Assembly (NCBI RefSeq): GCF_900637635.1
Contig: NZ_LR134383.1
Span: 2,672,001-2,736,000, forward strand
Source: Legionella jordanis
GTDB lineage: Bacteria; Pseudomonadota; Gammaproteobacteria; Legionellales; Legionellaceae
Direction: 5' to 3'
Length of the DNA: 64,000 nt
The translations under genes were made by a program, and so were the position numbers. Below are positions 50,171-58,449 of this stretch, in pieces; position 1 is the stretch's first letter; the number at the start of each line of letters is the position of its first letter. Below the pieces are notes generated by a model, which was not told where the DNA came from, did not search any database, and saw only the letters and a program-made list of their open reading frames with translations.

Positions 50171-53100
50171 TTACTCTTTCACTAATTGGCAAAACAAATT
50201 CATCATAGTGATTTGATCGACGTTATTTGGTATGGAATCCAGCAACGCTGGAGAATAAACCACAATTGCCATACATTGTGCTCTTGATACCGCAACATTA
50301 ATACGATTTTTATCAAAAAGAAAATTTAACCCGCGAGGAGACTCATTAGCACTGCTTGCGCACATGCTTAGAAACACAACAGGCGCTTCTTGCCCTTGGA
50401 ATTTATCTACACTCCCTACCCTAGCCTTATCTCCAAGAGCCGCTTTGAGTTTATTGACCTGATAATTATATGGAGCAACAAACAATATATCGTTCCAACC
50501 AATTATTCTTTGTTGACCGTTTTTAGCATTAAAAGTCCTTCCCAACAATTCTTGGGCCAAAACAACAACTTGTTCAATTTCTTCGTCACTAGCTTGCGTA
50601 TTACCTTCATGCATCACGGGTACAGTGATTATTCCAGCTTCCTTGTTTAATACACCATGATACCCTGCAGGTACAGTTATTAATTGCTCATTGTTCTCTG
50701 GAGCGGTTTCCAATTTACCCTCATATATAGCTTCGCTAATGAAGTGGTTTACAGCCGAATGCATACGGTATGTTGTTCCCAAAAATACACCCATGGAATC
50801 AGGTATAGTTGGGGTCGAATGTAACAGATAATCCAAAATCGATAAGCCACTGCCCTCTGGATGGCTTCCTTGTGAAGGCTGACCTAATTGCATCTGATCC
50901 CCCATTAAGATGATATTGGAGGTTGATTGACTCATAGCAATTAAATTGGCAACACTAACTTGTCCTGCTTCATCAATAAACAGATAATCAAAGGCATTTT
51001 CAAGATCATCTCTGGAAAAACCCCAAGCGGTAGTTCCTACAACACAGCCAGCCTGCAAAAAGCCAGCAATATCTTTATTTTCCAGCACACTAATCTTCAA
51101 ATCATCAATAGCTGGGTCAGTATTACTTGCACAAGCAAAATATCCCGTAATTCCCTCTTTATGGCAGTATTGGGCAGTGCTAATCAATAAATTATTGATC
51201 GCTTTATGGCTATTGGAAGATATGCCTACTCTCTTACCTCGTTTAATCAATTCAGCAATTAAATGTTTACCCGTGTATGTCTTACCAGCTCCTGGTGGTC
51301 CTTGTATCGTCAGATAACTGTTATCCAGATTAATAACTGCCTGAATGATTTCATTCAATCGTTGTTTCGGATCGTGGCTAGGAGCGATTGGCTGACCTGG
51401 ATTATGTCCCTTGATTCTGGGGATAGATTTACTCAGAAAATCAACTATAGCTGTTTGCGCAAGCTCCCCTTTTGCAAACGCTTCCGCCTGTTTTGTAATT
51501 GCTTGAGGTATCGGATCAGGCTTTACATATTCATATGGAATTAAAGTAATTGGGCTATCAGGCTCATCTTTTATCTGCAATGCAATAATCCCATGATCCA
51601 AGTCACTGCCTTCTGCATGGTAAGCCGCTTTAATGTTTTTACCATCTGGAGTCTCATTGCCTAACAAATAGTAATCTTTTGCATTACCCTTGAATTCCTG
51701 AGTTGGATCAAATGAATATTCATAGACTAAATTACGAGCTTTGGGAGTTGGCTTGTAAGGTATTTTTTCAGTTCTATGACAAAAGGCCAGACAATCAATA
51801 TCATCTAATAATTCTTCTTCACTTAACCCTAATCGATCAAACAGACGCCAAAACACGGGTTTTGATTCACGTCTATGAAACTCGATTGACCATGCCATCA
51901 CAGTATTAATTTTAGATAATTGTTCCTTACCCTCATCTTTTAATTGCGAGACTCGTGCCAGCAAGTTATTGCGAAGCTTAATACCCTCATTAATTTCTTC
52001 TTTAATTTCAGGCTCAACTAATTCTGTTTTACCAAGGAAGCAAATGCCGCTGGATTTCTGTTTGTCTCGTAACCAGACCACTAACTCTTGAGTAGAATTA
52101 CAATCATCAATATTATAAGAACGGATATCATTTAATACCTTGGAGGTTTGCCAAGTATCACCGTCAGGATTTTCTCGCCACCGTTCGTAAACAACAACCG
52201 AGTCTCCTCCAGAACCTACCTCCGTATCTCGTTTGGCACGGTATAAATGCTCAACATTTTTAATCGAATAACGTGGTTCGCCTATTAACAAGGCACCTTT
52301 TACAATTTTATATAAATCAACAAATACTTCATTGCGTAGCAACTGGTCAACTTCATATTCACACACACCATATCTGCCCATTAGTTTACGACAAGCTGTA
52401 ATTTCATAACTGGCATAGTGGTAGATGTGCATGGATGGATCTTGTTGCCATCGTTGATAAGTCCATTCAATAAATGCTCTGAAACTCTCTTGTTCTTGAT
52501 CTCTGTTATGCGCCCAAAAATCCATGTACTGACGCTGGTTATTATCGTCAAAATAAGTAACACCCCAAAGATACTCCAAACCTCCGTCTTCCAGCGGGAA
52601 TCCTTCAATATCAAAAAAGATATCATTTTTGGATAGTGGGGGTAGTAAAGCCAATCCCTGCTTTTTTCCATCATCATTATTGATTAATTGGTAAGCTGGT
52701 ATTTCTTTCCCAATACTTTCTTTTTGGATTTTGGCTTGAGCTTTTAGCCGATCGAATATTTCAGGCTTTATGCCTTTTGCAGTGTTACCATTTGCTTCAG
52801 CTAAAGCAGTCATAGTATTGATACCGGCTTTATTCAATTTTTTGATTTGGCCTGAAGTAATGGTAGCGACTTGAATCAGGTGATCGGCTTTTAATAGCAG
52901 ACTCTCGGCATATGTGCTCCATCTTCCCCAACTTCTTGATGAAGCTGGATCTGGACATTTAGTTGGTTCAAAATGTAGATGCTCAGTTAAAAATTTATGT
53001 TTAAGATTCTTGTAGAAATAAAAATAATCATTAATCCTGAACCGCTTTTGTTCTTTGTTGCCCAAGACTATGGTGATGTGTTCAGCGCTGGTAAGTTGCA

Positions 53101-53596
53101 TTGCCTCAAGCATTTCGGCATAACAACATAGTTGTATCAGAAAATAGGGTTTAACAGATTTAGCTAACTTGGTATCCCAAACTTCATAGCAATAATTCCC
53201 AAAAATGCTTTTCCCTTCAACCTTAACTAAAAAATCCGCATATCCTCTAAACGGTACCAATTCCAAATGAGCTTGGTAAATGATATCTACCCCTCTCTGC
53301 ATTGCATCCATAGTAGCTTGATATGAATCCGTTCGTTTGTGTAAATTGGCTACAGTTAATCCGCTAGCTTCATATGCAGCTAATATTTCTAATTCATGTT
53401 GATTTCCCATATCATGCAACACGCTGAGCAATTCATCTTTTTCATCAGAAGCCGGCAATAGGTCTGGATGAGTTATTGCAAGATGTTCCATCCATGATGC
53501 AAAGGGGCTTTCCATAAACTGAGTCAGATCTGATGGTGAGAAAACAATTTGGTTGGATTCAAGATGCATTTGGAATTTATCCTCGTTTTTTATCAT
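50171..53596 (-). CDS. RecB-like nuclease / UPF1-type helicase fusion (TM0106-like)
   Basis: A 1141-residue protein. The N-terminus carries a PD-(D/E)XK nuclease core (GYADFLVK, then YEVWDTKLAKS; about residues 115-150), a helix-hairpin-like segment, and an RNase H-like exonuclease region (DIFFDIEGFPLEDGG, YNIDDCNST; about 335-500). The C-terminal SF1B helicase has QGPPGAGKTYT (about 765), FIDEAGQVS, GDQMQLGQPS, VDKFQGQEAPVV and NRINVAVSRAQ. All motifs are intact. It may work in DNA repair or in defence against foreign DNA; its place near the island end favours defence, as inference. Confidence 0.82.
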   Translation of the reverse strand: MIKNEDKFQMHLESNQIVFSPSDLTQFMESPFASWMEHLAITHPDLLPASDEKDELLSVLHDMGNQHELEILAAYEASGLTVANLHKRTDSYQATMDAMQRGVDIIYQAHLELVPFRGYADFLVKVEGKSIFGNYCYEVWDTKLAKSVKPYFLIQLCCYAEMLEAMQLTSAEHITIVLGNKEQKRFRINDYFYFYKNLKHKFLTEHLHFEPTKCPDPASSRSWGRWSTYAESLLLKADHLIQVATITSGQIKKLNKAGINTMTALAEANGNTAKGIKPEIFDRLKAQAKIQKESIGKEIPAYQLINNDDGKKQGLALLPPLSKNDIFFDIEGFPLEDGGLEYLWGVTYFDDNNQRQYMDFWAHNRDQEQESFRAFIEWTYQRWQQDPSMHIYHYASYEITACRKLMGRYGVCEYEVDQLLRNEVFVDLYKIVKGALLIGEPRYSIKNVEHLYRAKRDTEVGSGGDSVVVYERWRENPDGDTWQTSKVLNDIRSYNIDDCNSTQELVVWLRDKQKSSGICFLGKTELVEPEIKEEINEGIKLRNNLLARVSQLKDEGKEQLSKINTVMAWSIEFHRRESKPVFWRLFDRLGLSEEELLDDIDCLAFCHRTEKIPYKPTPKARNLVYEYSFDPTQEFKGNAKDYYLLGNETPDGKNIKAAYHAEGSDLDHGIIALQIKDEPDSPITLIPYEYVKPDPIPQAITKQAEAFAKGELAQTAIVDFLSKSIPRIKGHNPGQPIAPSHDPKQRLNEIIQAVINLDNSYLTIQGPPGAGKTYTGKHLIAELIKRGKRVGISSNSHKAINNLLISTAQYCHKEGITGYFACASNTDPAIDDLKISVLENKDIAGFLQAGCVVGTTAWGFSRDDLENAFDYLFIDEAGQVSVANLIAMSQSTSNIILMGDQMQLGQPSQGSHPEGSGLSILDYLLHSTPTIPDSMGVFLGTTYRMHSAVNHFISEAIYEGKLETAPENNEQLITVPAGYHGVLNKEAGIITVPVMHEGNTQASDEEIEQVVVLAQELLGRTFNAKNGQQRIIGWNDILFVAPYNYQVNKLKAALGDKARVGSVDKFQGQEAPVVFLSMCASSANESPRGLNFLFDKNRINVAVSRAQCMAIVVYSPALLDSIPNNVDQITMMNLFCQLVKE

Positions 53597-53684
53597 TAAG
53601 CCTTTCTTAGGGGCTTAATTCCGAAACTTAACAACAAAGTGATCAATTATTGCTCTACACTATATTTAACTCTTGGAGAAAAAT

Positions 53685-54293
53685 ATGGACATAAGAACTT
53701 CATTTTATTGGGATGCCAAAAGTAAAAGCATACACTATTTAATATACGATTTTACTGAAAATGAATTTAATTTGCTTGTTGAACCAAGACAACTCGATAT
53801 GAATTTGAATGATTTTAAAAATAACGTGCAAAAAACTGTCCAGGAATATTTCGAGCAATTAATTAGTTTAAACCCTCAAAACATCAAGATTGAATATAAA
53901 ATTCTGGCTAGTGGAAGTCCCGCACAACTATTCCAAAAATATCGAACTACCTCAGATTACTCAGAAATAGTAAAAACTATTTTTGAAACAGCTGTTGAAG
54001 AATTCAATGCAAATGTTTCAATTAATTTGCAACCACAAACTAAATCTCTTTTAACCGGAAAGCCTCTAAATCAGTTCAAAAACATATTACATAGACTTGG
54101 ATTGATTAATTCTATGAGAAAAGATGCCTATAAATGGCATTTGTGGTCAATTCTGATACATGCAACAAATTCAACATATAATGAAAAAATTCGAAAGCAA
54201 CTTTGGAAGCCACTCATAGACAGCTTAAATTCATCGAGAGGTAGTGAGATGCGGTATGAAGAGTGGATTGCACAAGCATCAATAAACTCTTAG
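53685..54293 (+). CDS. Hypothetical protein next to the island end
   Basis: From ATG 53685 (GGAG six bases ahead), 202 residues. The protein begins MDIRTSFYWDAKSKSIHYLI and has KTVQEYFEQLISLNPQNIKIEYKI and a C-terminal helix with MRYEEWIAQA. No family recognised. It is divergent from the nuclease/helicase gene with a shared promoter region of about 90 bases, so a functional link is possible. Confidence 0.5.
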   Translation: MDIRTSFYWDAKSKSIHYLIYDFTENEFNLLVEPRQLDMNLNDFKNNVQKTVQEYFEQLISLNPQNIKIEYKILASGSPAQLFQKYRTTSDYSEIVKTIFETAVEEFNANVSINLQPQTKSLLTGKPLNQFKNILHRLGLINSMRKDAYKWHLWSILIHATNSTYNEKIRKQLWKPLIDSLNSSRGSEMRYEEWIAQASINS

Positions 54294-54501
54294 ATGCTTC
54301 TTTAATCCTATAATGAATAAGTAAATCTTTTTCATTATTCTTTAAACTAATTTCGAAATCTGTTGTTAAACTATGCAAGGTGGTTCTATGTCGCATAATT
54401 TTTTTTAAGTCTTTTTTTACTAGAGCAATTTTTAATAATTTTAACTCCCCTCTCACCCGAAGATAAATCTCAGAAATAGGCTTAATATTTATTACGCTCA
54501 T
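54214..54501 (-). CDS. Possible small helical protein at the island boundary
   Basis: A frame from ATG 54501 or 54510, with 95-98 residues rich in Leu and Lys (EIYLRVRGELKLLKIALVKK). It overlaps the end of the plus-strand gene by 80 bases and has no good ribosome site. The longer frame into the tRNA is certainly not used. Listed as doubtful. Confidence 0.3.
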   Translation of the reverse strand: MSVINIKPISEIYLRVRGELKLLKIALVKKDLKKIMRHRTTLHSLTTDFEISLKNNEKDLLIHYRIKEASKSLLMLVQSTLHTASHYLSMNLSCL

Positions 54502-54518
54502 TTGAACCATTTCCAGAA

Positions 54519-54540
54519 AGTGTAGCCAGAAGTGTAGCCA
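54519..54540. repeat. Short direct repeat next to the tRNA gene
   Basis: AGTGTAGCCA occurs at 54519-54528 and again at 54531-54540, about 50 bases from the 3' end of the tRNA. Short repeats of this kind at island ends can be integrase arm sites. I see no copy of the tRNA 3' end elsewhere in the window, so the other attachment site must lie outside. Confidence 0.5.
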
Positions 54541-54587
54541 AGAATTTATTTTAGGGGATGGGGGTTCGTTAAAACTCTTACTGGGCT

Positions 54588-54664
54588 TGGTCGGGACGGA
54601 AGGATTTGAACCTTCGACCACTAGCACCCCATGCTAGTACGCTACCAGGCTGCGCTACGCCCCG
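54588..54664 (-). tRNA. tRNA-Pro (anticodon GGG), island attachment gene
   Basis: Minus strand, 77 bases including an encoded CCA. Acceptor stem CGGGGCG pairs with CGTCCCG (one G-T pair); D arm GCGCAGCCTGGTAGCGT; anticodon arm CTAGC-ATGGGGT-GCTAG giving anticodon GGG; T arm GAAGGTTCAAATCCTTC with TTCAAAT loop. Islands in Legionella often integrate at tRNA 3' ends; the accessory region lies on the 3' side here and the chromosome on the 5' side. Confidence 0.95.
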
Positions 54665-54750
54665 ATTGGAAGCGAATAATAACTTGTCTTTATCCAAATG
54701 ACAAGATGGGCTTGCTATTTAGCATAGCCCATTTAAGTTATTGGGTTAAA

Positions 54751-55779
54751 TCACTTCGGAGTTTTACTGTTTTTGTCCGTCTTGTCGCTTGCTGAAGCGG
54801 GTTTTTGAAAATGTTGGACAAACTCGTAATCACTTTTTTGTAGATTTTTACCGCTGCAGGTTGGGCTTGCCCATTTTTCAGCGCAGGGTTTGTCTCTGGC
54901 AATAGACCACATCGATAAGGCACCTAAGCGTTTGCTGTCGGCGAACTGTTTTAATGCATCGGCGTTATCCAGGGTAAATTGCTCAATATTGACGTCATTC
55001 ACGCCAATCATTGGAGTCACCATAATTTGCTGCCAAAGGGATGCATCGTCTTTTTCCGGATACAATTCCTTTAAGGTATCGTGCAAAGCGTTGCTGGCTC
55101 TAATCGCATAGGAACCCATATCGCCAGCATAAGCAGGACCATAATCCATGGCCATGATATTGACTTGATAGTTAAGGCCTGCGGCCTTGACTGTGTTAAG
55201 GACTTCTTTGCCCTCAAAGGTTAAACCCTCTGGCAGAACTGGCAATGTAAAACTCAAGCGTATTTTGGGGTGTCTTTGCTGGAAAGATTGCAAGGCCTGA
55301 ATGAGTTTGTTGACGTCGGCCGTGCCATTTTCTATATCAAAATCAAGTCCCTTGGCCTGGTAAGCGCTAATCACTTTCTCAAAAATTTCATTTAACTTAT
55401 CTTTATCACAGTTTAAAGAAATATCAGTCCCGCTTGCACCTCCAAAGGAGATGGTTACATCAATGCCGTTTTGAGCCAGCTTGTCCGTCAAATGTTTTCC
55501 CCAATTATTTTCCAAACCATAAGTGGCTTGTGCACCCCATGCTGGCTGACAACTTCCACTGTCGGTAATAAAAGCCAAATGATACTGTCTTATGTTATTA
55601 TCCAGGGCGATCTGGGTTAAATCCATCGGCTCCATGTCTTGAGTTTCTGCATCCCAATGGGTATTGATGGTGATGTCGGCATAAGGACTAAATGCAACGG
55701 TCTTTTCTGCTCCCACTGCATTGTTTACTGATAACAAAGCCAGATTAAGCATAAATATAATTTTTTCCATTTTGTCCAA
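54751..55779 (-). CDS. GH18 chitinase-like secreted protein
   Basis: A 342-residue protein with a signal peptide (ending near NNAVGA). The GH18 barrel is supported by VTISFGGASGTD (conserved SxGG) and KGLDFDIENG, the DxxDxDxE-type catalytic strand with the acid Glu present, and by YQVNIMAMDYGPAY. The C-terminal tail is basic and low in complexity (SASDKTDKNSKTPK). It may hydrolyse or bind chitin-like sugars; activity is not certain because the first Asp of the motif is replaced. First chromosomal gene beyond the tRNA. Confidence 0.82.
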   Translation of the reverse strand: MDKMEKIIFMLNLALLSVNNAVGAEKTVAFSPYADITINTHWDAETQDMEPMDLTQIALDNNIRQYHLAFITDSGSCQPAWGAQATYGLENNWGKHLTDKLAQNGIDVTISFGGASGTDISLNCDKDKLNEIFEKVISAYQAKGLDFDIENGTADVNKLIQALQSFQQRHPKIRLSFTLPVLPEGLTFEGKEVLNTVKAAGLNYQVNIMAMDYGPAYAGDMGSYAIRASNALHDTLKELYPEKDDASLWQQIMVTPMIGVNDVNIEQFTLDNADALKQFADSKRLGALSMWSIARDKPCAEKWASPTCSGKNLQKSDYEFVQHFQKPASASDKTDKNSKTPK

Positions 55780-55946
55780 ATAAAAGTCAAATTTGCGACA
55801 GAATATCAGAATTTATACAAAATTCAACCAAAACCCTGCCGTTTCTAGCAAATTATTGCTCTTTTTGGTCAATTAAAGTCTATTTAGGCTGGTTTTTAAC
55901 AATTTCTTAAGGTTTATCCAGTAAAATCAACGGAAATAACCGAACA

Positions 55947-56945
55947 ATGAGTTTAATGATGGGTAAATACGCTTTAGCACCAATTGTTTTTTATGAAAGC
56001 CATGCTGACCGCTCAGTCACTAATTTTATAGTTAAACAACTTCCTTTATTAAAAAAAGCAGGTTACAAAGCCTTATGCATTGATGGTATGGAAGTCGGTG
56101 CTTCTTTAACTGAAAAAATCCGCATGCTTCAATTTATTGTAGCCAGGCAATCCCATGTGATCGCCAGCATGAGCCCAGCGAGTGAACAATTCCGTTCCGA
56201 AATTGAAAAAATGCGAAGCGTTTATTCAAAACTTGAACTTCTTGAAGCCATTCGTGACAACGGGCTTGAACTTATAGGTTTTGATTTAACCGCCCCCGAA
56301 CAAATGAGGGTTGGTATTGATTCCCTAGAAAGAGAACAATTCCTTGTCACACAAGGACGAAAGGCGGTGGAAGACAATGACGGGGCTGTCCTTTTCGTAC
56401 TTGGCTTTGGTCATGCTACGTTTCAACAATTGATTGAAAAGGAAGATTTAAATGCGCGGCAATACCTTTGGTTCCACATTAAAAACCCCGCTTATGAAAC
56501 ACAAGCTTATGAATACATGGTCAAAAAATATGAAATTAAAGGGTATCGCTACTATTTCCCTCTAGGTGTTCAAATTATGTTCCATGATGAACCGCAACTC
56601 GAATTGGTTTTTTGGGACAAAGTGAGCGCCGAATGTTACAACTACGAACAAGAAGAACTTCAAACTGTTTCAGCCTTAAGGCTTAAAGATTTATTTGGCG
56701 ATGAAGTCTCATCCTACCTTCGCGCGGATGGCCAAAGTCGCGTTGATGCCCTTGTGCCGTTAAAGAGCGCCGACCCAGGCCGCTTCTTTAGGCAATTTGG
56801 CGCAACATTAATGAAATTAGGCTGTGAAGTGCAGGCGATTACCCCCCCTGGCCGTGGTGAGAAAGGGCCGCATGTCATCATCCGTGATATAAACAGCACA
56901 GAGAGAGCAACAGAAATCAGCAGCTTGAGTAAGTGTGGGATCTAG
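55947..56945 (+). CDS. Hypothetical protein, possible effector-like
   Basis: A 332-residue soluble protein. The N-terminal domain (about 8-185) reads as an alpha/beta fold similar to TraB/ChaN-type proteins: PIVFYESHADRSVTNFIV, GYKALCIDGMEVG and AVLFVLGFGHATFQQLIE. The C-terminal third is different (LVPLKSADPGRFFRQFGATL, then GPHVIIRD). There is no signal peptide. It could be a Legionella-specific protein of unknown role; I cannot assign translocation. Confidence 0.55.
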   Translation: MSLMMGKYALAPIVFYESHADRSVTNFIVKQLPLLKKAGYKALCIDGMEVGASLTEKIRMLQFIVARQSHVIASMSPASEQFRSEIEKMRSVYSKLELLEAIRDNGLELIGFDLTAPEQMRVGIDSLEREQFLVTQGRKAVEDNDGAVLFVLGFGHATFQQLIEKEDLNARQYLWFHIKNPAYETQAYEYMVKKYEIKGYRYYFPLGVQIMFHDEPQLELVFWDKVSAECYNYEQEELQTVSALRLKDLFGDEVSSYLRADGQSRVDALVPLKSADPGRFFRQFGATLMKLGCEVQAITPPGRGEKGPHVIIRDINSTERATEISSLSKCGI

Positions 56946-56966
56946 ACCTCACATGCATCCTTTGCT

Positions 56967-56999
56967 AATAAAAAGCCATTAAGGAGTTGGCTTTTTATT
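56967..56999. terminator. Bidirectional terminator
   Basis: AATAAAAAGCC pairs with GGCTTTTTATT (11 bp) between convergent genes, with T runs on both strands. The minus-strand gene ends inside its loop. Confidence 0.85.
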
Positions 57000-57221
57000 T
57001 AGCACATTTAAAGCAATGTCATCATCCGTTTCGTCTTCACCCGTTGTTTCATAACCCGGTACACCGTCACCCAATAAATCAACCATATCGCCACCTTGAA
57101 ACTGGTTTTGATTAAAATCATTGGATGTCCCAGACAGTTTAAGATCCTCACTTAAATCAAGTTCAGGTTCTATTAAGCTATCTTCAGTCTCTTTTTCCAG
57201 AATACTCATGGCATAATTCAA
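56979..57221 (-). CDS. Small acidic hypothetical protein
   Basis: An 80-residue very acidic protein (MSILEKETEDSLIEPELDL, DETDDDIALNVLN) that starts at 57221 or at the internal ATG at 57209. There is no motif or membrane segment. It ends at the bidirectional terminator. Its function is unknown; it may be intrinsically disordered. Confidence 0.5.
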   Translation of the reverse strand: MNYAMSILEKETEDSLIEPELDLSEDLKLSGTSNDFNQNQFQGGDMVDLLGDGVPGYETTGEDETDDDIALNVLNKKPTP

Positions 57222-57291
57222 AGAATAAGTTTGCTTTAATTATAGGCTAGCCTTGTCAACTGAGTGAAATTTTGACAAGGCCAAGAAGGAA

Positions 57292-58449
57292 TTAGCCAAA
57301 AGCATTAATGCCGGTAATGTGTCGGCCAAGTACCAGTGTGTGGACATTATCCGTACCTTCATAGGTAAATACGGACTCAAGATTCAACATATGTCTTATG
57401 ACGTGGTATTCGAGACTTATCCCATTAGCTCCCAATAAATTGCGACAGCTGCGGGCGATGTTGAGAGCCTCACGACAGGCATTGCCTTTGGCCAGAGAAA
57501 TCATCACAGGAGTCTCACGCTGCTCATCCTTAAGTCGGCCGATTTGTAAATTTAAACATTGTGCTTTGATGATTTCCGTATACATCTGCGCCAGATCTTT
57601 TTGGATCAATTGAAAGGAAGCGAGTGGCTTGTGAAATTGCTTTCGTTCAAGTAGATAATTGCGGGTGATGTCAAAGCAAGCCATAGCCGCTCCCATAGCC
57701 CCCCAGGCTATGCCATAACGCGCCTGACTTAAACAACTGAGTGGAGCGCCTAAGCCTCTCTCACTACCAGGTAAAAAATTTTCATCAGGGACAAACACAT
57801 CTTCAAAAACCAGCTCGCCTGTGAGAGAAGCACGTAGAGACATTTTTTGTTTAATTTCAGGGGTGAGGAAGCCTTCTGCCTCTCTTTCAACGATAAATCC
57901 CCGGACTCCTTCCTCTGTTTTTGCCCAAACAATGGCAATGTCAGCAATGGGGGCATTGGTGATCCACATTTTAGAACCATTTAGCCGCCAGCCACCATTT
58001 ACCTTTTTGGCATGGGTACGCATGCTCGCAGGATCTGACCCTGAATCGGGTTCCGTTAGCCCGAAACAACCTATCACCTCGCCTGCAGCCATCGCTGGCA
58101 ACCAACGTTTTTTTTGTTCTTCAGTGCCATACCGGAATATCGGATACATACATAATGAGCTTTGTACTGAAACAAAACTTCGTAAACCGCTGTCACCACG
58201 CTCCAATTCCTGGCAAACCAGACCATAAGCGACGTAGGATGCTTCAGCCCCTCCGTACTCGGCCGGTAGAGTTAAACCCAATAAACCCAAATCAGCTGAT
58301 TTTCGAATCAATTCTTTTGGAAATTCCGCTTGTTCGAAAGCGTCTCCCATAAATGGGATAACGTCTTGACTCACAAAACGCGCCACACTATCACGAATCA
58401 TACGCTCATCATCGTGCAGTTGCTCGTCAAGAAATAACAAATCGTCCAC
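57292..58449 (-). CDS. Acyl-CoA dehydrogenase, glutaryl-CoA dehydrogenase-like
   Basis: A 385-residue flavoenzyme. It has the ACAD signatures CFGLTEPDSGSDPASM and the C-terminal TYEGTDNVHTLVLGRHITG, where the Glu is the catalytic base; the arrangement is closest to glutaryl-CoA dehydrogenases. It oxidises an acyl-CoA, passing electrons to ETF. Its start overlaps the end of the E1 gene by 23 bases, so both belong to one catabolic operon, probably for lysine or branched-chain substrates. Confidence 0.88.
   Translation of the reverse strand: MDDLLFLDEQLHDDERMIRDSVARFVSQDVIPFMGDAFEQAEFPKELIRKSADLGLLGLTLPAEYGGAEASYVAYGLVCQELERGDSGLRSFVSVQSSLCMYPIFRYGTEEQKKRWLPAMAAGEVIGCFGLTEPDSGSDPASMRTHAKKVNGGWRLNGSKMWITNAPIADIAIVWAKTEEGVRGFIVEREAEGFLTPEIKQKMSLRASLTGELVFEDVFVPDENFLPGSERGLGAPLSCLSQARYGIAWGAMGAAMACFDITRNYLLERKQFHKPLASFQLIQKDLAQMYTEIIKAQCLNLQIGRLKDEQRETPVMISLAKGNACREALNIARSCRNLLGANGISLEYHVIRHMLNLESVFTYEGTDNVHTLVLGRHITGINAFG

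Noticed and set aside
54214-54627. Minus-strand frame beginning inside the tRNA gene
   Set aside because: A start within the tRNA is not credible; only the downstream part could be a gene, and it is listed as doubtful.
54519-54664. Search for a second copy of the tRNA-Pro 3' end as an attachment site inside the window
   Set aside because: I found none by eye; the other attachment site is probably left of the window, so no att pair is annotated.
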